Origin: Caldithrix sp.
Lineage (GTDB): Bacteria; Zhuqueibacterota; Zhuqueibacteria; Thermofontimicrobiales; Sulfurfontimicrobiaceae
NCBI GenBank assembly: GCA_020722815.1
Contig: DYKB01000035.1
Location: forward strand, 7,131 to 70,069
Direction: 5' to 3'
DNA length: 62,939 nt
Both the position numbers and the translations under genes were made by a program. The notes below the pieces were generated by a model, which saw only the letters and a list, made by a program, of their open reading frames with translations, ran no database searches and was not told where the DNA came from. Of the stretch, positions 36,717 through 46,149 are shown piece by piece (the first letter of the stretch is position 1; each line of letters opens with the position of its first letter).

Positions 36717-38918
36717 ATGATTTTATATAATGGATGGCTTAAATTTTGGTTTTTGATTTTATTAAATGTTCTAATCATTCAACACATTAGAGGTCGTGAG
36801 AAGAAGTTCATCTTTATTTTTGATTATCAAGGAAGTTCAATCGATTCGGCACAAGCTGAATTAAATCATCATATTCCTGATTTACTGGAAAATCATCTGC
36901 TAAAAAATAAAAATTTCATCGTCCAACGAGTTCAGGCTGAAGATTGGAAGAATTTTGATTGCTCCCGTGATACAATCAAGTCGAATCCACTGGCAATTTT
37001 TGGCTCATGGCAGGAAGAGGGGCAATTTATAAAGATATTTACCCGGCTGATTGCATTGGAAACCGGTGGTGATGTCCTGAAATATGAAAATTCCATTGCT
37101 ATCAATGAATTTCAATCAAATATCAATTTTGCAATTCCTGAATTAGCCGAAACAATAAGCAACGATCTCCAGCATAAAGGTACACCGCTGGGGTATCCCG
37201 TTCTTCCTTCAGCGTTTGGCATTCTTTTGTGTGATTTTGCACCAGTTCAATCGACACCACTAAATAATTCGCTCGTATCATTTCGACAGCTTTTCCGGGA
37301 TTCTTTGGAAAATTTTAAAAAAAAATATCAACTTGAAAATTTGAATTTTCAGCGACCTGAGCCGGGTCTGCTCACAAAACTTCACCCAGCGACGCAACAA
37401 GCTGGTATTTTTAATGTCACCCGATCGATTGGACAAAAATTAAACGCGAAATATATTTTTTCCTTATATATTAAACCAAATGCCAAAAATGTCACCGAAT
37501 TTCCAGTCTATTTTCAGGTGTTGGATACGCTGTTATTGATTCCGGAATTAGTGTTCGATAGAGAGATATCCTTTCTGCCATCAGAAAATCTGGATCAGAT
37601 AAGCTGGGCAAAAAATAATTGGCAGAAAAGTGAATTGACCTGGAAATTTTTAAAAGCAAATCTTCTTCTTCAAAATAAAAAATATGAACCAGCGTTTAAT
37701 GAATTTTTAGCTTTTAAAAGGCAGTCGACAAAATTACCCCCGGAAGTAAGCAAAATCGCGTTAAATTTTTACCTGGCTACCGCTCGTTTATTACCGCTAC
37801 TGGCCTCAAAAGGTGCGCAAAACGACAATTCAGTGAAATTTTGGAATGAATTAACCAAATTTTATCAAAAGGCATTATTTAATAGCGAAAAATCAGGTGC
37901 TAATTTAGTATCTATTTCAATATTAAATAATCTGGGTATCCTTAAACAGATGCAGGGAAAAAATGATTCAGCATTTGTCTGTTTTCAGAAAGCCCGGCAG
38001 AAAGCACAGACAGATGCTTTAAAAGCTGAGCGATTACGAATTAATCATAATTTGATGGTAATCTGGCAAATCCGCAAAAATTGGACAAAAGCCATGGAAT
38101 TGCTGAATGAAAATGCTAAATTATTAACTGATTCCACTGACCGACGTAATTTGGCAATAATTGAAGATTATCGTGGCTATTTTTCAGAAAAAGCTGGAAA
38201 TTTTCCCGCAGCGATTGAATATTTACAGAATGCCGTCAAAATTAAAAAATCATTTGACGACCAACGTTTACTGGCAAATAGCTATGTCTTTTTGTCGCGG
38301 TTTTATCAAGCTGCGGCGGAGCTGGACTCAGCAGTGAATTATGCCTATCTGGAATTGGAAATTCGACAAAATGATAAAGTAGATGCTCAATTAGGTCACA
38401 TTTATGAACGAATTGGAAATTTACAGCGTTTAAAGGGTAATCAAAATCTGGCGTTGGAAAATTATTATAAACAGCTCGAATTTTTACAATCGCCCGGTAA
38501 TGAGCAAACCATGATTCAGGTCCATTTGAAGATTGCAGAAATTCAGCAGGGCAAGGGAAATTCGGCAGCATCAATTGAATCCCTCGAGAAAGCGCGTTTA
38601 CTGGCTAAAAAAGAGCGCAATCCGGCATTAATTGCACGCATTCTGGATCGAATGGGCGATATATATGACTCCCGGAGCCAATTTGATGCAGCGCTGAATG
38701 CGTATCAACAAGCCCGCGAGCTTTTTGAAATTACCAATCAGGTTGATCGGCAGGCATTGGCAACTTTTAACATTGGCATGATTCAGGTGAAAAAACGAAA
38801 TTATCGGCAGGGTTATGAAATGATGCAACAGGCGATGACCATTGAGAAAACGGCCGGATTTTCAAATTTAAATAAATATCAGGAACTCATTGAAAAAGTT
38901 CGTGAAATGATTCGGTGA
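36717..38918 (+). CDS. Exported TPR-repeat protein
   Basis: 733 aa. A hydrophobic N-terminus (FWFLILLNVLIIQHI) is followed by an alpha/beta region (residues about 30-300) that recalls the periplasmic domains which assemble regulators of surface systems. At least seven tetratricopeptide repeats cover about residues 385-725, for example NNLGILKQMQGKNDSAFVCFQKA, YRGYFSEKAGNFPAAIEYLQNAVK, YERIGNLQRLKGNQNLALENYYKQ and DRMGDIYDSRSQFDAALNAYQQA. It is probably a periplasmic scaffold. AAGGAG is spaced 9 bases from the ATG, and a promoter with 17-bp spacing lies upstream. No enzyme domain is seen. Confidence 0.75.
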   Translation: MILYNGWLKFWFLILLNVLIIQHIRGREKKFIFIFDYQGSSIDSAQAELNHHIPDLLENHLLKNKNFIVQRVQAEDWKNFDCSRDTIKSNPLAIFGSWQEEGQFIKIFTRLIALETGGDVLKYENSIAINEFQSNINFAIPELAETISNDLQHKGTPLGYPVLPSAFGILLCDFAPVQSTPLNNSLVSFRQLFRDSLENFKKKYQLENLNFQRPEPGLLTKLHPATQQAGIFNVTRSIGQKLNAKYIFSLYIKPNAKNVTEFPVYFQVLDTLLLIPELVFDREISFLPSENLDQISWAKNNWQKSELTWKFLKANLLLQNKKYEPAFNEFLAFKRQSTKLPPEVSKIALNFYLATARLLPLLASKGAQNDNSVKFWNELTKFYQKALFNSEKSGANLVSISILNNLGILKQMQGKNDSAFVCFQKARQKAQTDALKAERLRINHNLMVIWQIRKNWTKAMELLNENAKLLTDSTDRRNLAIIEDYRGYFSEKAGNFPAAIEYLQNAVKIKKSFDDQRLLANSYVFLSRFYQAAAELDSAVNYAYLELEIRQNDKVDAQLGHIYERIGNLQRLKGNQNLALENYYKQLEFLQSPGNEQTMIQVHLKIAEIQQGKGNSAASIESLEKARLLAKKERNPALIARILDRMGDIYDSRSQFDAALNAYQQARELFEITNQVDRQALATFNIGMIQVKKRNYRQGYEMMQQAMTIEKTAGFSNLNKYQELIEKVREMIR

Positions 38919-38964
38919 TTCAAAAGTTTGCAATTTGGTATTGTGTTTTGGTTTTTATTTTTAA

Positions 38965-39072
38965 ATGCTGTGTGAGTCGTGATGGGTAATGCGTAATGGG
39001 TAATAACTGAAAGCTGACCATGGATACGACACAAGACACGTTTCACGCATCGCGTATTACGCGTCATGCATT
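38965..39072. repeat. Low-complexity dispersed repeat (GTGATGGGTAATGCGTAAT family)
   Basis: The units GTGATGGGTAATGCGTAATGG and, in the opposite orientation, TTTCACGCATCGCGTATTACGCGTCATGCA face each other across about 40 bp. The same kind of word occurs at 9384-9402, 12971-12997, 36208-36232, 49198-49225 and 51630-51660, always between genes. See the findings. Confidence 0.6.
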
Positions 39073-39138
39073 ATCTTTTGTTTATAAAAATTTATCCACG
39101 ATCTAACAAGTGTCTTACAGAACGAAAAACTTCCGACT

Positions 39139-39891
39139 ATGAAAAATCTACCTGAATTTCTACGAAAAAATATGGAATTGGCCATTAATGATTATGATAT
39201 GATTCAACCAGGAGATCGGATTCTGGTGGGGATCTCCGGTGGGGCTGATTCTTTTACGCTGCTTAATCTGTTGACGCGTAAAAAAGTGTTTGTTTCGAAC
39301 GATATTTACGTTCATGCGGCTCATGTGGAAATGGGATTTTCTCAGCAGCCTGAAATAAATATTTCGCGGCTGGAAACCTATTTTAAGTCTATAAACATCC
39401 CTTTTCAGGTTGCAAAAACAAATATAGGCCCGCTTGCCCACAGTGAAGAAAACCGGCTCAATCCCTGCTTCCTTTGTTCCCGGCTGCGACGGATGCGTCT
39501 TTTTGAAATTGCTAAACAGATGAATTGTACTAAAATTGCACTGGGACATCATAAGGATGATATTATTGAAACGTTCCTGATAAATATTTTCTTTGGTCGG
39601 GAGACGAGTACCATGTTACCGAAACAGGAGTTTTTTAAAGGGGAGTATTTTATTATTCGTCCGCTGGCGTATATTGAAAAAAAATTAATCGATGAATTTG
39701 CCCGCCAGCATGAATTTCCGCTTTTTGAAAATGAATGTCCTACCAGTGGTCATTCAAAACGCGCCTATATCAAGGAATTGATTCACAAGATGGAAAGAGA
39801 TTACCGCGGTGTCAAAGGGAATATTTATCGGGCGATGAAAAATGTGAAGTTGGATTATATGCTGCAATCGAAAGATAAAAATCCGAGATGA
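39139..39891 (+). CDS. TtcA-like PP-loop tRNA thiolation enzyme
   Basis: 250 aa cytoplasmic enzyme of the TtcA group. The PP-loop SGGADS at about residues 33-38 binds ATP. CFLC (about 110-113) and the Cys in ENECPTSG (about 200) are the three Cys that hold the Fe-S cluster in this group, and GHHKDDIIET is the conserved central motif. It should thiolate a tRNA base, probably cytidine 32 (2-thiocytidine), although a related substrate is possible. It has no close partner on the same strand. The start codon directly begins the conserved helix. Confidence 0.85.
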   Translation: MKNLPEFLRKNMELAINDYDMIQPGDRILVGISGGADSFTLLNLLTRKKVFVSNDIYVHAAHVEMGFSQQPEINISRLETYFKSINIPFQVAKTNIGPLAHSEENRLNPCFLCSRLRRMRLFEIAKQMNCTKIALGHHKDDIIETFLINIFFGRETSTMLPKQEFFKGEYFIIRPLAYIEKKLIDEFARQHEFPLFENECPTSGHSKRAYIKELIHKMERDYRGVKGNIYRAMKNVKLDYMLQSKDKNPR

Positions 39892-39924
39892 GTTAAAACC
39901 GCCGATTGCACAGATGGCGCCGAT

Positions 39925-40665
39925 TCATTTTTTTAATGCTGCCTTTGAAAAGATATGTTCCGGAATTGGCGGATTGTATTGAATATCATCGATAATGAAT
40001 TCAGTTCCCTGACCTTCTTTTAGCTCATCCTTGAAAATAATATGTTCAGCGACCCAGCGGTTATTTATTCTCCGCATGGTTTTGATTTCAGTGGTTTTTA
40101 ACAATTTCCCGCTTTTCGCATAACGTGATTCTTTATGCAGGACAAAGCGCTCTTTATCCACCCAGAGTTTTCGCGTATAGTAGGCCACGTCCTCCGTTTT
40201 GGCGGTCAATTCCAGGATCCAGCAATTTCTTTCATGGAGGAGTTCTTCGCCCACGACTTTCGCCCGATAGAGCTTGGTTAATTCCGGATCTTCCATCATA
40301 TCTTCATAGGATAAATCCGACCCCATCACTGACTGGCGCAAAAGATGGCCGGAAATTTTAATCGTCCGATCCGATGCTGGTGAATACGTCCAGAGTTCAT
40401 CATCAAGTTTCAGCATTTTCGTTCCGGCATCGCGGGCAGGTGCCAGATATTCAGTAAATGATTGCTTTATGCCGCGAATCCAGGATTTTGATGCCACTGT
40501 TCGACTGGCGCGCCGGCCATGAATTATCATTTTTGATGTCAAAATTTTCGTATCAGCCGTGATATTTTGATCGACTTTTTTCAGTATTTCATCTCCGGTT
40601 AAGGTTTGAGCGAATCCTGCCTTTAAAAAGAGTAGCAGTTGGAAAATAACAAGCAATTTTTTCAT
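39925..40665 (-). CDS. LolA-like outer-membrane lipoprotein-sorting protein
   Basis: 246 aa with a signal peptide (MKKLLVIFQLLLFLKAGFAQ). The mature domain has the LolA/LolB-like half-barrel pattern: TGDEILKKVDQNI, MIIHGRRASRTVASKSWIRG, KMLKLDDELWTYSPASDRTIKIS and WVDKERFVLHKESRYAKSGKLLKTTE. This is the 'outer membrane lipoprotein-sorting' family often coupled to MacB/FtsX-type exporters. It is the last gene of the TetR-barrel-ATPase-permease operon and overlaps the preceding permease by 4 bp. It probably carries a lipid or lipoprotein through the periplasm. Confidence 0.85.
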   Translation of the reverse strand: MKKLLVIFQLLLFLKAGFAQTLTGDEILKKVDQNITADTKILTSKMIIHGRRASRTVASKSWIRGIKQSFTEYLAPARDAGTKMLKLDDELWTYSPASDRTIKISGHLLRQSVMGSDLSYEDMMEDPELTKLYRAKVVGEELLHERNCWILELTAKTEDVAYYTRKLWVDKERFVLHKESRYAKSGKLLKTTEIKTMRRINNRWVAEHIIFKDELKEGQGTEFIIDDIQYNPPIPEHIFSKAALKK

Positions 40666-41936
40666 ACTTCTAACTCCTTAAATAATTGCGACGTTTGACG
40701 TCGATAGATCCCGATGCCGGAAATCGCTGCGCCCAGAAAAGTAGCCACCAATCCAGGCAGGAAGCCGATTAAATAGCTGGCAGATGTTACTTTTGCCCGG
40801 ATGACATTCGAGATGGTCATGGATGCATTTTTCATCGCGTAAGAAATATCGATCCCTTTAATTTGCAAATAATAACTCGCTGCTAATCCTAAAGCAGTCC
40901 CTAAAATTGTACCGGCAATTCCAGTAAAAAGCGATTCGCCAATGAGCGACCAATAAACATGGCGTTTGGTTTCGCCAATTGCCAGACGGACGCCAATTTC
41001 GCCATATCGTCGTAATGAACCCATTAAGCCGGCATTCCACAGCACCAGCGACATCGCCATAATGAAAATCGCGATGGCGATGAAAGATGCTGAACTGATC
41101 AATTCATAATAATCACCCATGCCTCTTTGACCGAGGAGCGTTGCCATCACCGGTGAAAAGTCATCCGTAGCCTGGAAATGTTTTTGATTGAAACTGGCGG
41201 CTATTCTTTCGGCTAAGGTATGCCGATATTGAAAATCAGTGAAGATTCCCAGAATTTCGCTGGCACCATCCGGCATGTCCAGACCGGTCTGAATTCCAGA
41301 AATATCAGCGATGATGGCCCCCCGATCCATTGCCATAACCCCAAAGCGAATGGTGCCGGAAACGACAAAATTTTGAATTGCCATGGCGCCGAATGCAGTG
41401 GAACTGATTAAGGTGGCGCGATCACCGGGTTTAACATGCAGTTTCTCGGCAAATTCTTCACTCATCAAAATTTCGTTTGCATTCGCCGGAAAACGTCCAC
41501 TTTTTAAGGCTTTTTCGAGATTCAGTATCCTTTTTTCAGGAGTTGAGATATTCAGGAGATCAATTGCCAAACCAATAGCAGGCCCCTGGGCCCTTGTCTC
41601 ATTTTGTTCATCCGGTATGTCCAGTAAGCCGCCAAAACGAATCCGGGGTGTCCAATAAAGGTCTGGATAATCATTCCGTAACGTGCCAAGTAAACTATCA
41701 ACGCCGACCAGTGCCAGGTCGTTGGGAAGGAGTTCCTCTTCAGCGGAATATGCCTGCGTCATGATCTTTACATGACCTGTATTAAAAGCCGCACTTGACC
41801 ATAAAATTTCATCAGCCACGCCACCTAACCAACAGAATAATAAGACAGTTAGCATGACACCGGCGGCGACTATTAATAATGGAAAGAGACTACGCGAGCG
41901 ATCGCGGATTAAACCTTTGATTAAAAAATTTATCAT
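40662..41936 (-). CDS. FtsX/LolE-type ABC transporter permease (second subunit)
   Basis: 424 aa. Helix 1 near the N-terminus (SLFPLLIVAAGVMLTVLLFCWLGG) is followed by a large MacB-like periplasmic domain (about 45-270). Three C-terminal helices come next (FIAIAIFIMAMSLVLWNAGLMGSL, SLFTGIAGTILGTALGLAASYYL, YLIGFLPGLVATFLGAAISGIGIY), with the FtsX motif YGEIGVRLAIGETKRHVYW. It overlaps its neighbours by 4 bp at both ends, so subunits are made together. It pairs with the permease at 41933 and the ATPase at 43238. Confidence 0.88.
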   Translation of the reverse strand: MINFLIKGLIRDRSRSLFPLLIVAAGVMLTVLLFCWLGGVADEILWSSAAFNTGHVKIMTQAYSAEEELLPNDLALVGVDSLLGTLRNDYPDLYWTPRIRFGGLLDIPDEQNETRAQGPAIGLAIDLLNISTPEKRILNLEKALKSGRFPANANEILMSEEFAEKLHVKPGDRATLISSTAFGAMAIQNFVVSGTIRFGVMAMDRGAIIADISGIQTGLDMPDGASEILGIFTDFQYRHTLAERIAASFNQKHFQATDDFSPVMATLLGQRGMGDYYELISSASFIAIAIFIMAMSLVLWNAGLMGSLRRYGEIGVRLAIGETKRHVYWSLIGESLFTGIAGTILGTALGLAASYYLQIKGIDISYAMKNASMTISNVIRAKVTSASYLIGFLPGLVATFLGAAISGIGIYRRQTSQLFKELEV

Positions 41937-43105
41937 GCGATTTTCCCTTTCAATGCATCGGTTGGCTTTAATTTTGAAATTTTACGGGTTGGCAAGTAAC
42001 TCACGACCGTTGTGGTGATAAAAATGATGATCGCGGTTGCCAGAATCAATCCGCCAGAATAGACCGGATACATTTTTTCACCAAGCGCCATGCCATAACT
42101 ATCCGTTGCTTTGGGTAATTCCAGGCCATACTTTGCAAATAATCCTAACAGTGGCGCACCATAAAGTGCAGCGACCACTGCTGCGCCGATGCTGTGCAAC
42201 GCCCCTTCTAATGTAAAAAGTTCAATGACTGCGGGACGTGTCATTCCCAGCGCCATGAGCGTGCCGATTTCCTTGCGTCGCCGAAAAATTGCGAGTATCT
42301 GTGTATTAAATATCGCCAGCATGGCCATAAATAACAGAATTCCGAATAAAATAAGCGAAGAAGTCCTTTTCGACTTCACCATCTCATACATATCCTGAAG
42401 CAGATAGTTGGTATCCCTAAATTGCCATGAAGAAAGCGCCAATTGATTTTCCCAGTTTTTTTCAACTACCATCAGCGTGGCCTGATCCTTCATACCGGTT
42501 AAATTTTGGAGGACATTTAAATTCAGCCAGATTTGACCATTATCTATCGTTGGAACCGAGGTATTCATTACCTGTGCGATTCGAACATCCCGGGCATCGA
42601 AAGTTCCATTGATATCCCGCCAGCGCAGGGTAACATAATCCCCGATTTTCAGTCCTGTACTCCGGGCCATTCGGCTGCCGATGAGTGCCACAATTTCTGT
42701 ACTATCAGCCGTTAAAAATTGAGAAGGAATATTGATAATCTTTTGCTCCGGATCAATCCCTTTAATGATGACCTGCTGAACCCGGCCATTGGGATAGATT
42801 GAACCTTTCACAATGAGAATGGGGGTCGCTGTTTGCTGTTCAATAGCAGTTTTGAGCCCTTCCGGAATGGGGCTGTGCGCCTCATCGAACGTGAATGGAT
42901 CATATCGATCATATTTTTCATACCAATATTGTCCCCCGCCATATTCACCCTCAATCATAGCCTGAACAATCTGTTCCTGCATGCCATCGTGGAGTCCCCG
43001 GACGCCGATTATCGCCACAAAAGAAAATGACAGGACGATAATATTGAGCCCGGTTCTTAATCCGGCTCCCACGATATTTCGATATGCCAATTTAAAAATA
43101 ATCAT
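41933..43105 (-). CDS. FtsX/LolC-type ABC transporter permease (first subunit)
   Basis: 390 aa from ATG 43105, which has AGG 8-9 bases upstream; the frame open to 43168 runs into a repeat and is rejected. Features are helix 1 (LNIIVLSFSFVAIIGVRGL), a MacB-like periplasmic domain, three C-terminal helices (LILFGILLFMAMLAIFNTQIL, LHSIGAAVVAALYGAPLLGLF, GGLILATAIIIFITTTVVSYL), and FRRRKEIGTLMALGMTRPAV, the FtsX signature. It forms a heterodimer with the next permease. It is separated from the ATPase gene by a GC-rich repeat (43115-43256). Confidence 0.87.
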   Translation of the reverse strand: MIIFKLAYRNIVGAGLRTGLNIIVLSFSFVAIIGVRGLHDGMQEQIVQAMIEGEYGGGQYWYEKYDRYDPFTFDEAHSPIPEGLKTAIEQQTATPILIVKGSIYPNGRVQQVIIKGIDPEQKIINIPSQFLTADSTEIVALIGSRMARSTGLKIGDYVTLRWRDINGTFDARDVRIAQVMNTSVPTIDNGQIWLNLNVLQNLTGMKDQATLMVVEKNWENQLALSSWQFRDTNYLLQDMYEMVKSKRTSSLILFGILLFMAMLAIFNTQILAIFRRRKEIGTLMALGMTRPAVIELFTLEGALHSIGAAVVAALYGAPLLGLFAKYGLELPKATDSYGMALGEKMYPVYSGGLILATAIIIFITTTVVSYLPTRKISKLKPTDALKGKIA

Positions 43106-43114
43106 AATGTTACC

Positions 43115-43256
43115 TGCCTTTTTTTTGCATAGCGCAGCGCGTAAAGAAAAGGTGAATGAATATAACACCTTTTACGCCGCGCGCGGTGCTTTTCGCTCTG
43201 CGATCCGCTCTTTGCGCCATGCCCTATGCGCTCTGCGCTATGCTCCCTGCGCCTCA
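43115..43256. repeat. GC-rich GCGCATAGGGCATGGCGC-type repeat inside the operon
   Basis: On the minus strand this reads as strings of AGCGCAGAGCGCATAGGG, CATGGCGCAAAGAGCGG, ATCGCAGAGCG and CGCGCGCGGCGTAAAAGG. It is clearly richer in G+C than its surroundings. The end of the window (62914-62939) has the same words. It supplies the last codons and the TAG stop of the ATPase gene and fills the gap before the permease. Confidence 0.6.
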
Positions 43257-43936
43257 TCCTTCGCCACTTTGCCATCGACGAGAGAGATTTTTCGATGGAG
43301 ATAGCGGATGACTTTTTCATCATGCGTCGAAAAAATGAAAGTTGTGTGTAAATCCTGGTTAAGGTGTTCCATTGTTTGCAAAATATGATGCGAATTATCG
43401 GCATCCAGATTGGCGGTGGGTTCATCGGCCAGGACAATTTCAGGTTCCTTGACCATGGCCCGGGCAATCGCCACCCGTTGACTCTGTCCGCCGGAAAGTT
43501 GACCGGGACGCGAATTGACCTTATCCGTCAAACCAACCCATTCCAGCGCCTGCATGACCAATTTTTTACGTTCGCTTTCGGTTTTACGAAGCAATAATAA
43601 AGGAAATTCCACATTTTCAAAAACGGTATACACCGGCAGCAAATTAAAGGTTTGAAAAATAAAACCAATATGATGATTTCTCAGGTCAGCCGCTTCCCGA
43701 TGCGATAAACTGGCAATTTCCTGACCCAGTACTTTTACACTTCCCGAACTGGGAATATCCAATGAACCGATAATATTCAGCAGAGTCGTTTTTCCGGAAC
43801 CACTGGGGCCAACCAGGCCGGCGAATTCACCTTTTTTAAATGTTAAATTTACATTGTCCAGCGCCAGACAGGATTGCTCACCCATTGGGTATCTTTTAAC
43901 CAGCTTTTCTGTTGTGATGAGAACGGAATTATTCAT
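43238..43936 (-). CDS. LolD/MacB-type ABC transporter ATPase
   Basis: 232 aa. Walker A GPSGSGKTT, Q-loop FIFQTFNLLP, signature LSGGQSQRVA, Walker B VLADEPTANLD and switch His in FSTHD are all intact. The Q-loop and NLLP motif put it in the LolD/MacB/FtsE group. It powers the two FtsX-type permeases downstream. The C-terminus is odd: after DGKVAKDEAQGA the stop TAG comes from the GC-rich repeat, so the original tail may have been replaced. The order barrel, ATPase, permease, permease, LolA-like indicates one export machine. Confidence 0.92.
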   Translation of the reverse strand: MNNSVLITTEKLVKRYPMGEQSCLALDNVNLTFKKGEFAGLVGPSGSGKTTLLNIIGSLDIPSSGSVKVLGQEIASLSHREAADLRNHHIGFIFQTFNLLPVYTVFENVEFPLLLLRKTESERKKLVMQALEWVGLTDKVNSRPGQLSGGQSQRVAIARAMVKEPEIVLADEPTANLDADNSHHILQTMEHLNQDLHTTFIFSTHDEKVIRYLHRKISLVDGKVAKDEAQGA

Positions 43937-44135
43937 ATTTGAGCCCTTTATATAATTAAAATTTCATTATCACTGGAGTGCATTCTCTGTGTGAATGCAT
44001 GCCAACGCAGTTGGCATATTCAGGATGCTATTTAAAATAGGTTCTGATTATATCAAATTATCATTCATTCGCCGACTCCGTCGGCGGCTGCGACATAGAC
44101 GCAGCACTCCAGGGGAATATTTGCCCATCAATTGT

Positions 44136-45275
44136 TTAATGATTAAAAACAATCATCAATTGAATTCCTTTTCCTGAAAAAAAGTTAGTTGATGTGGGCA
44201 AATCCTGAAAAATGGTAGTCGATGGATTCCAAAATCCCATCAGATGAAATAGCCAGTTATCCAATGTTCGTTGCCAGATAATAAAATTATAAAACTCTTT
44301 ATCATCTTGGCTATAATAACTCATAAAATTGAGCTTATCAAACATTCCGATTGGATAATCCATCGAAATGGCTGTCAATTCAGTTCTTTTGCCGGTTTTC
44401 AACAATTTGTCGGAAAGATTCAGGATAAAATATTCAGCCAATATATGTAACCCATTGCCAATTCCAAAAGTATAGTCCAGTCCAATGGTAGTAAAATGTT
44501 GATAATTTGTCGGAATTAATTCCGCTTTTTGATGCTGAACCACGCTTTCGAACCACAATCCCAGCTCCAAATCCCATTTGCCGTCGATTCCGAATCGATC
44601 TTCCGGCACGGGATCAAATTTGATAAATGGAATCGGGGGATTTAATTGAAAATCAAATTCACGGTGATGATACGTCAATCCCAATTCGCCGGTAAAAATC
44701 GGATATTGAATCCTGCCGCCAAATTCGGGTGATTTATCCGTTGTTTTAAAAAATTCCCAGCCTTTGGTTTCATCATTGCCATATAATCCCCAAAGCCAGA
44801 TATTGGCATTATTCAAAAAATAGTAGCGAAAAAGGAGTCCATAAACGCCATCGGTGATCTGGAGCGGATCACGCGGATCAATTCGATCAAACCACATGAG
44901 TGGTCGCAAAAGCAGCGCTGAACCGAAATTAATTTTTTGCAAGCCGAGACGTGCCTCAAATTGGGAAGTGGAGTACCGCCCCCAGCCGCGATAAGGTTTA
45001 ATTTTTCCTGCAAAGTTGCCGTTGTTGGCTGATTTAAAATTGCCACTGTAATACGCATTCGCCGAAAGTTCAAAATCAAATTGATGTGGCCCGGAAGATA
45101 GTCGTCCGGAAAATTCAGGAATGTACCGTATTCCCAATAAGCTGCCTTCAGACGCATGATCGTTTTTTAAAAACCAGCCGGATAATTGGCCTTTAAAATT
45201 GATTTCCTGTGCGTTTAATTTTATCATATTCAAGGATGCAAAAAGCAACAGGAAAATTTTCATTATTTTTGCCAT
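44136..45275 (-). CDS. Outer-membrane beta-barrel protein
   Basis: 379 aa with a signal peptide (MKIFLLLFASLNMIKLNAQ). The rest alternates strands of 8-12 residues with aromatic girdles (INFKGQLSGWFLKN, HQFDFELSANAYYSG, FEARLGLQKINFG, WDLELGLWFESVVQH) and ends in DLPTSTNFFSGKGIQLMIVFNH, a typical C-terminal strand. It is predicted to sit in the outer membrane. It lies between the TetR regulator and the LolD-type ATPase in the same orientation, so it is probably part of, or served by, the export system. No closer family is recognised. Confidence 0.72.
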   Translation of the reverse strand: MAKIMKIFLLLFASLNMIKLNAQEINFKGQLSGWFLKNDHASEGSLLGIRYIPEFSGRLSSGPHQFDFELSANAYYSGNFKSANNGNFAGKIKPYRGWGRYSTSQFEARLGLQKINFGSALLLRPLMWFDRIDPRDPLQITDGVYGLLFRYYFLNNANIWLWGLYGNDETKGWEFFKTTDKSPEFGGRIQYPIFTGELGLTYHHREFDFQLNPPIPFIKFDPVPEDRFGIDGKWDLELGLWFESVVQHQKAELIPTNYQHFTTIGLDYTFGIGNGLHILAEYFILNLSDKLLKTGKRTELTAISMDYPIGMFDKLNFMSYYSQDDKEFYNFIIWQRTLDNWLFHLMGFWNPSTTIFQDLPTSTNFFSGKGIQLMIVFNH

Positions 45276-45289
45276 TAAGCCTCTTCTAC

Positions 45290-45862
45290 TTATTTTATTG
45301 GTAAAATGCCATAGAAAAAATAATTTATTAATTCATTGACTAATTCCTTTTGGTTTGGATATAATTTTGTCAGATTTTCATCCTGATACATCGCGTAAAT
45401 TTGATCCAGCATATAAAGAATGAACTCAATTTTGATATCGGAGCGGATTTCTCCGCGCTTTTGCGCCTCCGCAAAATCCTGTAAGACCTGTTGAAAGCTC
45501 TCTTGCTTCTTCAGCAGCAAAAGCGCCTGGACTTCCGGATCATCAAAATTAAGTAAATCTTGAATAAATTCTTCGCTCAACTCTTCAAATTGCATTAATT
45601 TGAATTGTATTATCAATTTTATTTTTTCGGGAAAAGAACTTGGTTGATTCATTATTTCCTGATATTTTTTCATTCCATCGGTAGCAAAACGAATATAAAG
45701 TGTCTTCACCAGTTCGTTCTTGTTAGCGAAATATTTATAAAAGGTCATTTTACTGACATTGGCGGCCTGACATATTTCCTCCACGGGAATTCTACGAATG
45801 CCATATTTATTAAATAAGGCTAAGGCAGCTTTGAGAATTTGTTCATATTTTTTGTTTTTCAT
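45290..45862 (-). CDS. TetR/AcrR-family transcriptional regulator
   Basis: 190 aa. The N-terminal DNA-binding domain is standard (YEQILKAALALFNKYGIRRIPVEEICQAANVSKMTFYKYFANKNELVKTLY, residues 5-55). The C-terminal helical ligand domain is unassigned. It is the first gene of the export operon, 14 bp before the barrel gene, so it probably represses its own operon through its promoter at 45943-45971. The inducer is unknown. Confidence 0.9.
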   Translation of the reverse strand: MKNKKYEQILKAALALFNKYGIRRIPVEEICQAANVSKMTFYKYFANKNELVKTLYIRFATDGMKKYQEIMNQPSSFPEKIKLIIQFKLMQFEELSEEFIQDLLNFDDPEVQALLLLKKQESFQQVLQDFAEAQKRGEIRSDIKIEFILYMLDQIYAMYQDENLTKLYPNQKELVNELINYFFYGILPIK

Positions 45863-45942
45863 ATTCGTTGATAAGTAAAAATTTCATAGGCATTTCATTT
45901 AAAAATAGACGAAAAAATCATATTATGACAAATATCGTATAT

Positions 45943-46042
45943 AATATAATTACTTCGTAAATAAAAGTCAAGCCTTATTTTTGAAAAACAGTCCAAAAAA
46001 AATATTTTTTCTCTTGACAATTTCAAAAAAAATAAGTATTGT
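45943..46042. promoter_or_regulatory. Divergent promoters for the TetR operon and the FG-GAP protein gene
   Basis: Minus strand: TTGACT (45966-45971), 17 bp, TATATT (45943-45948). Plus strand: TTGACA (46014-46019), 17 bp, TATTGT (46037-46042). The minus promoter lies in an AT-rich, partly symmetric stretch (TACGAAGTAATTATATTATA) that may include the regulator's operator. Confidence 0.62.
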
Positions 46043-46149
46043 TAATAAACTGCATTTATTTTTTATGTAATTTATTTTTGCATTAACCCATTGTTTTTTA
46101 TAGTGTTAACTAATTAATTTATAATCCAACCTAATCTTATGGAGGTCTA

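Noticed and set aside
43106..43168. Extended N-terminus of the first permease
   Set aside because: The extra 21 codons fall in the GC-rich repeat and break the normal short cytoplasmic N-terminus before helix 1.
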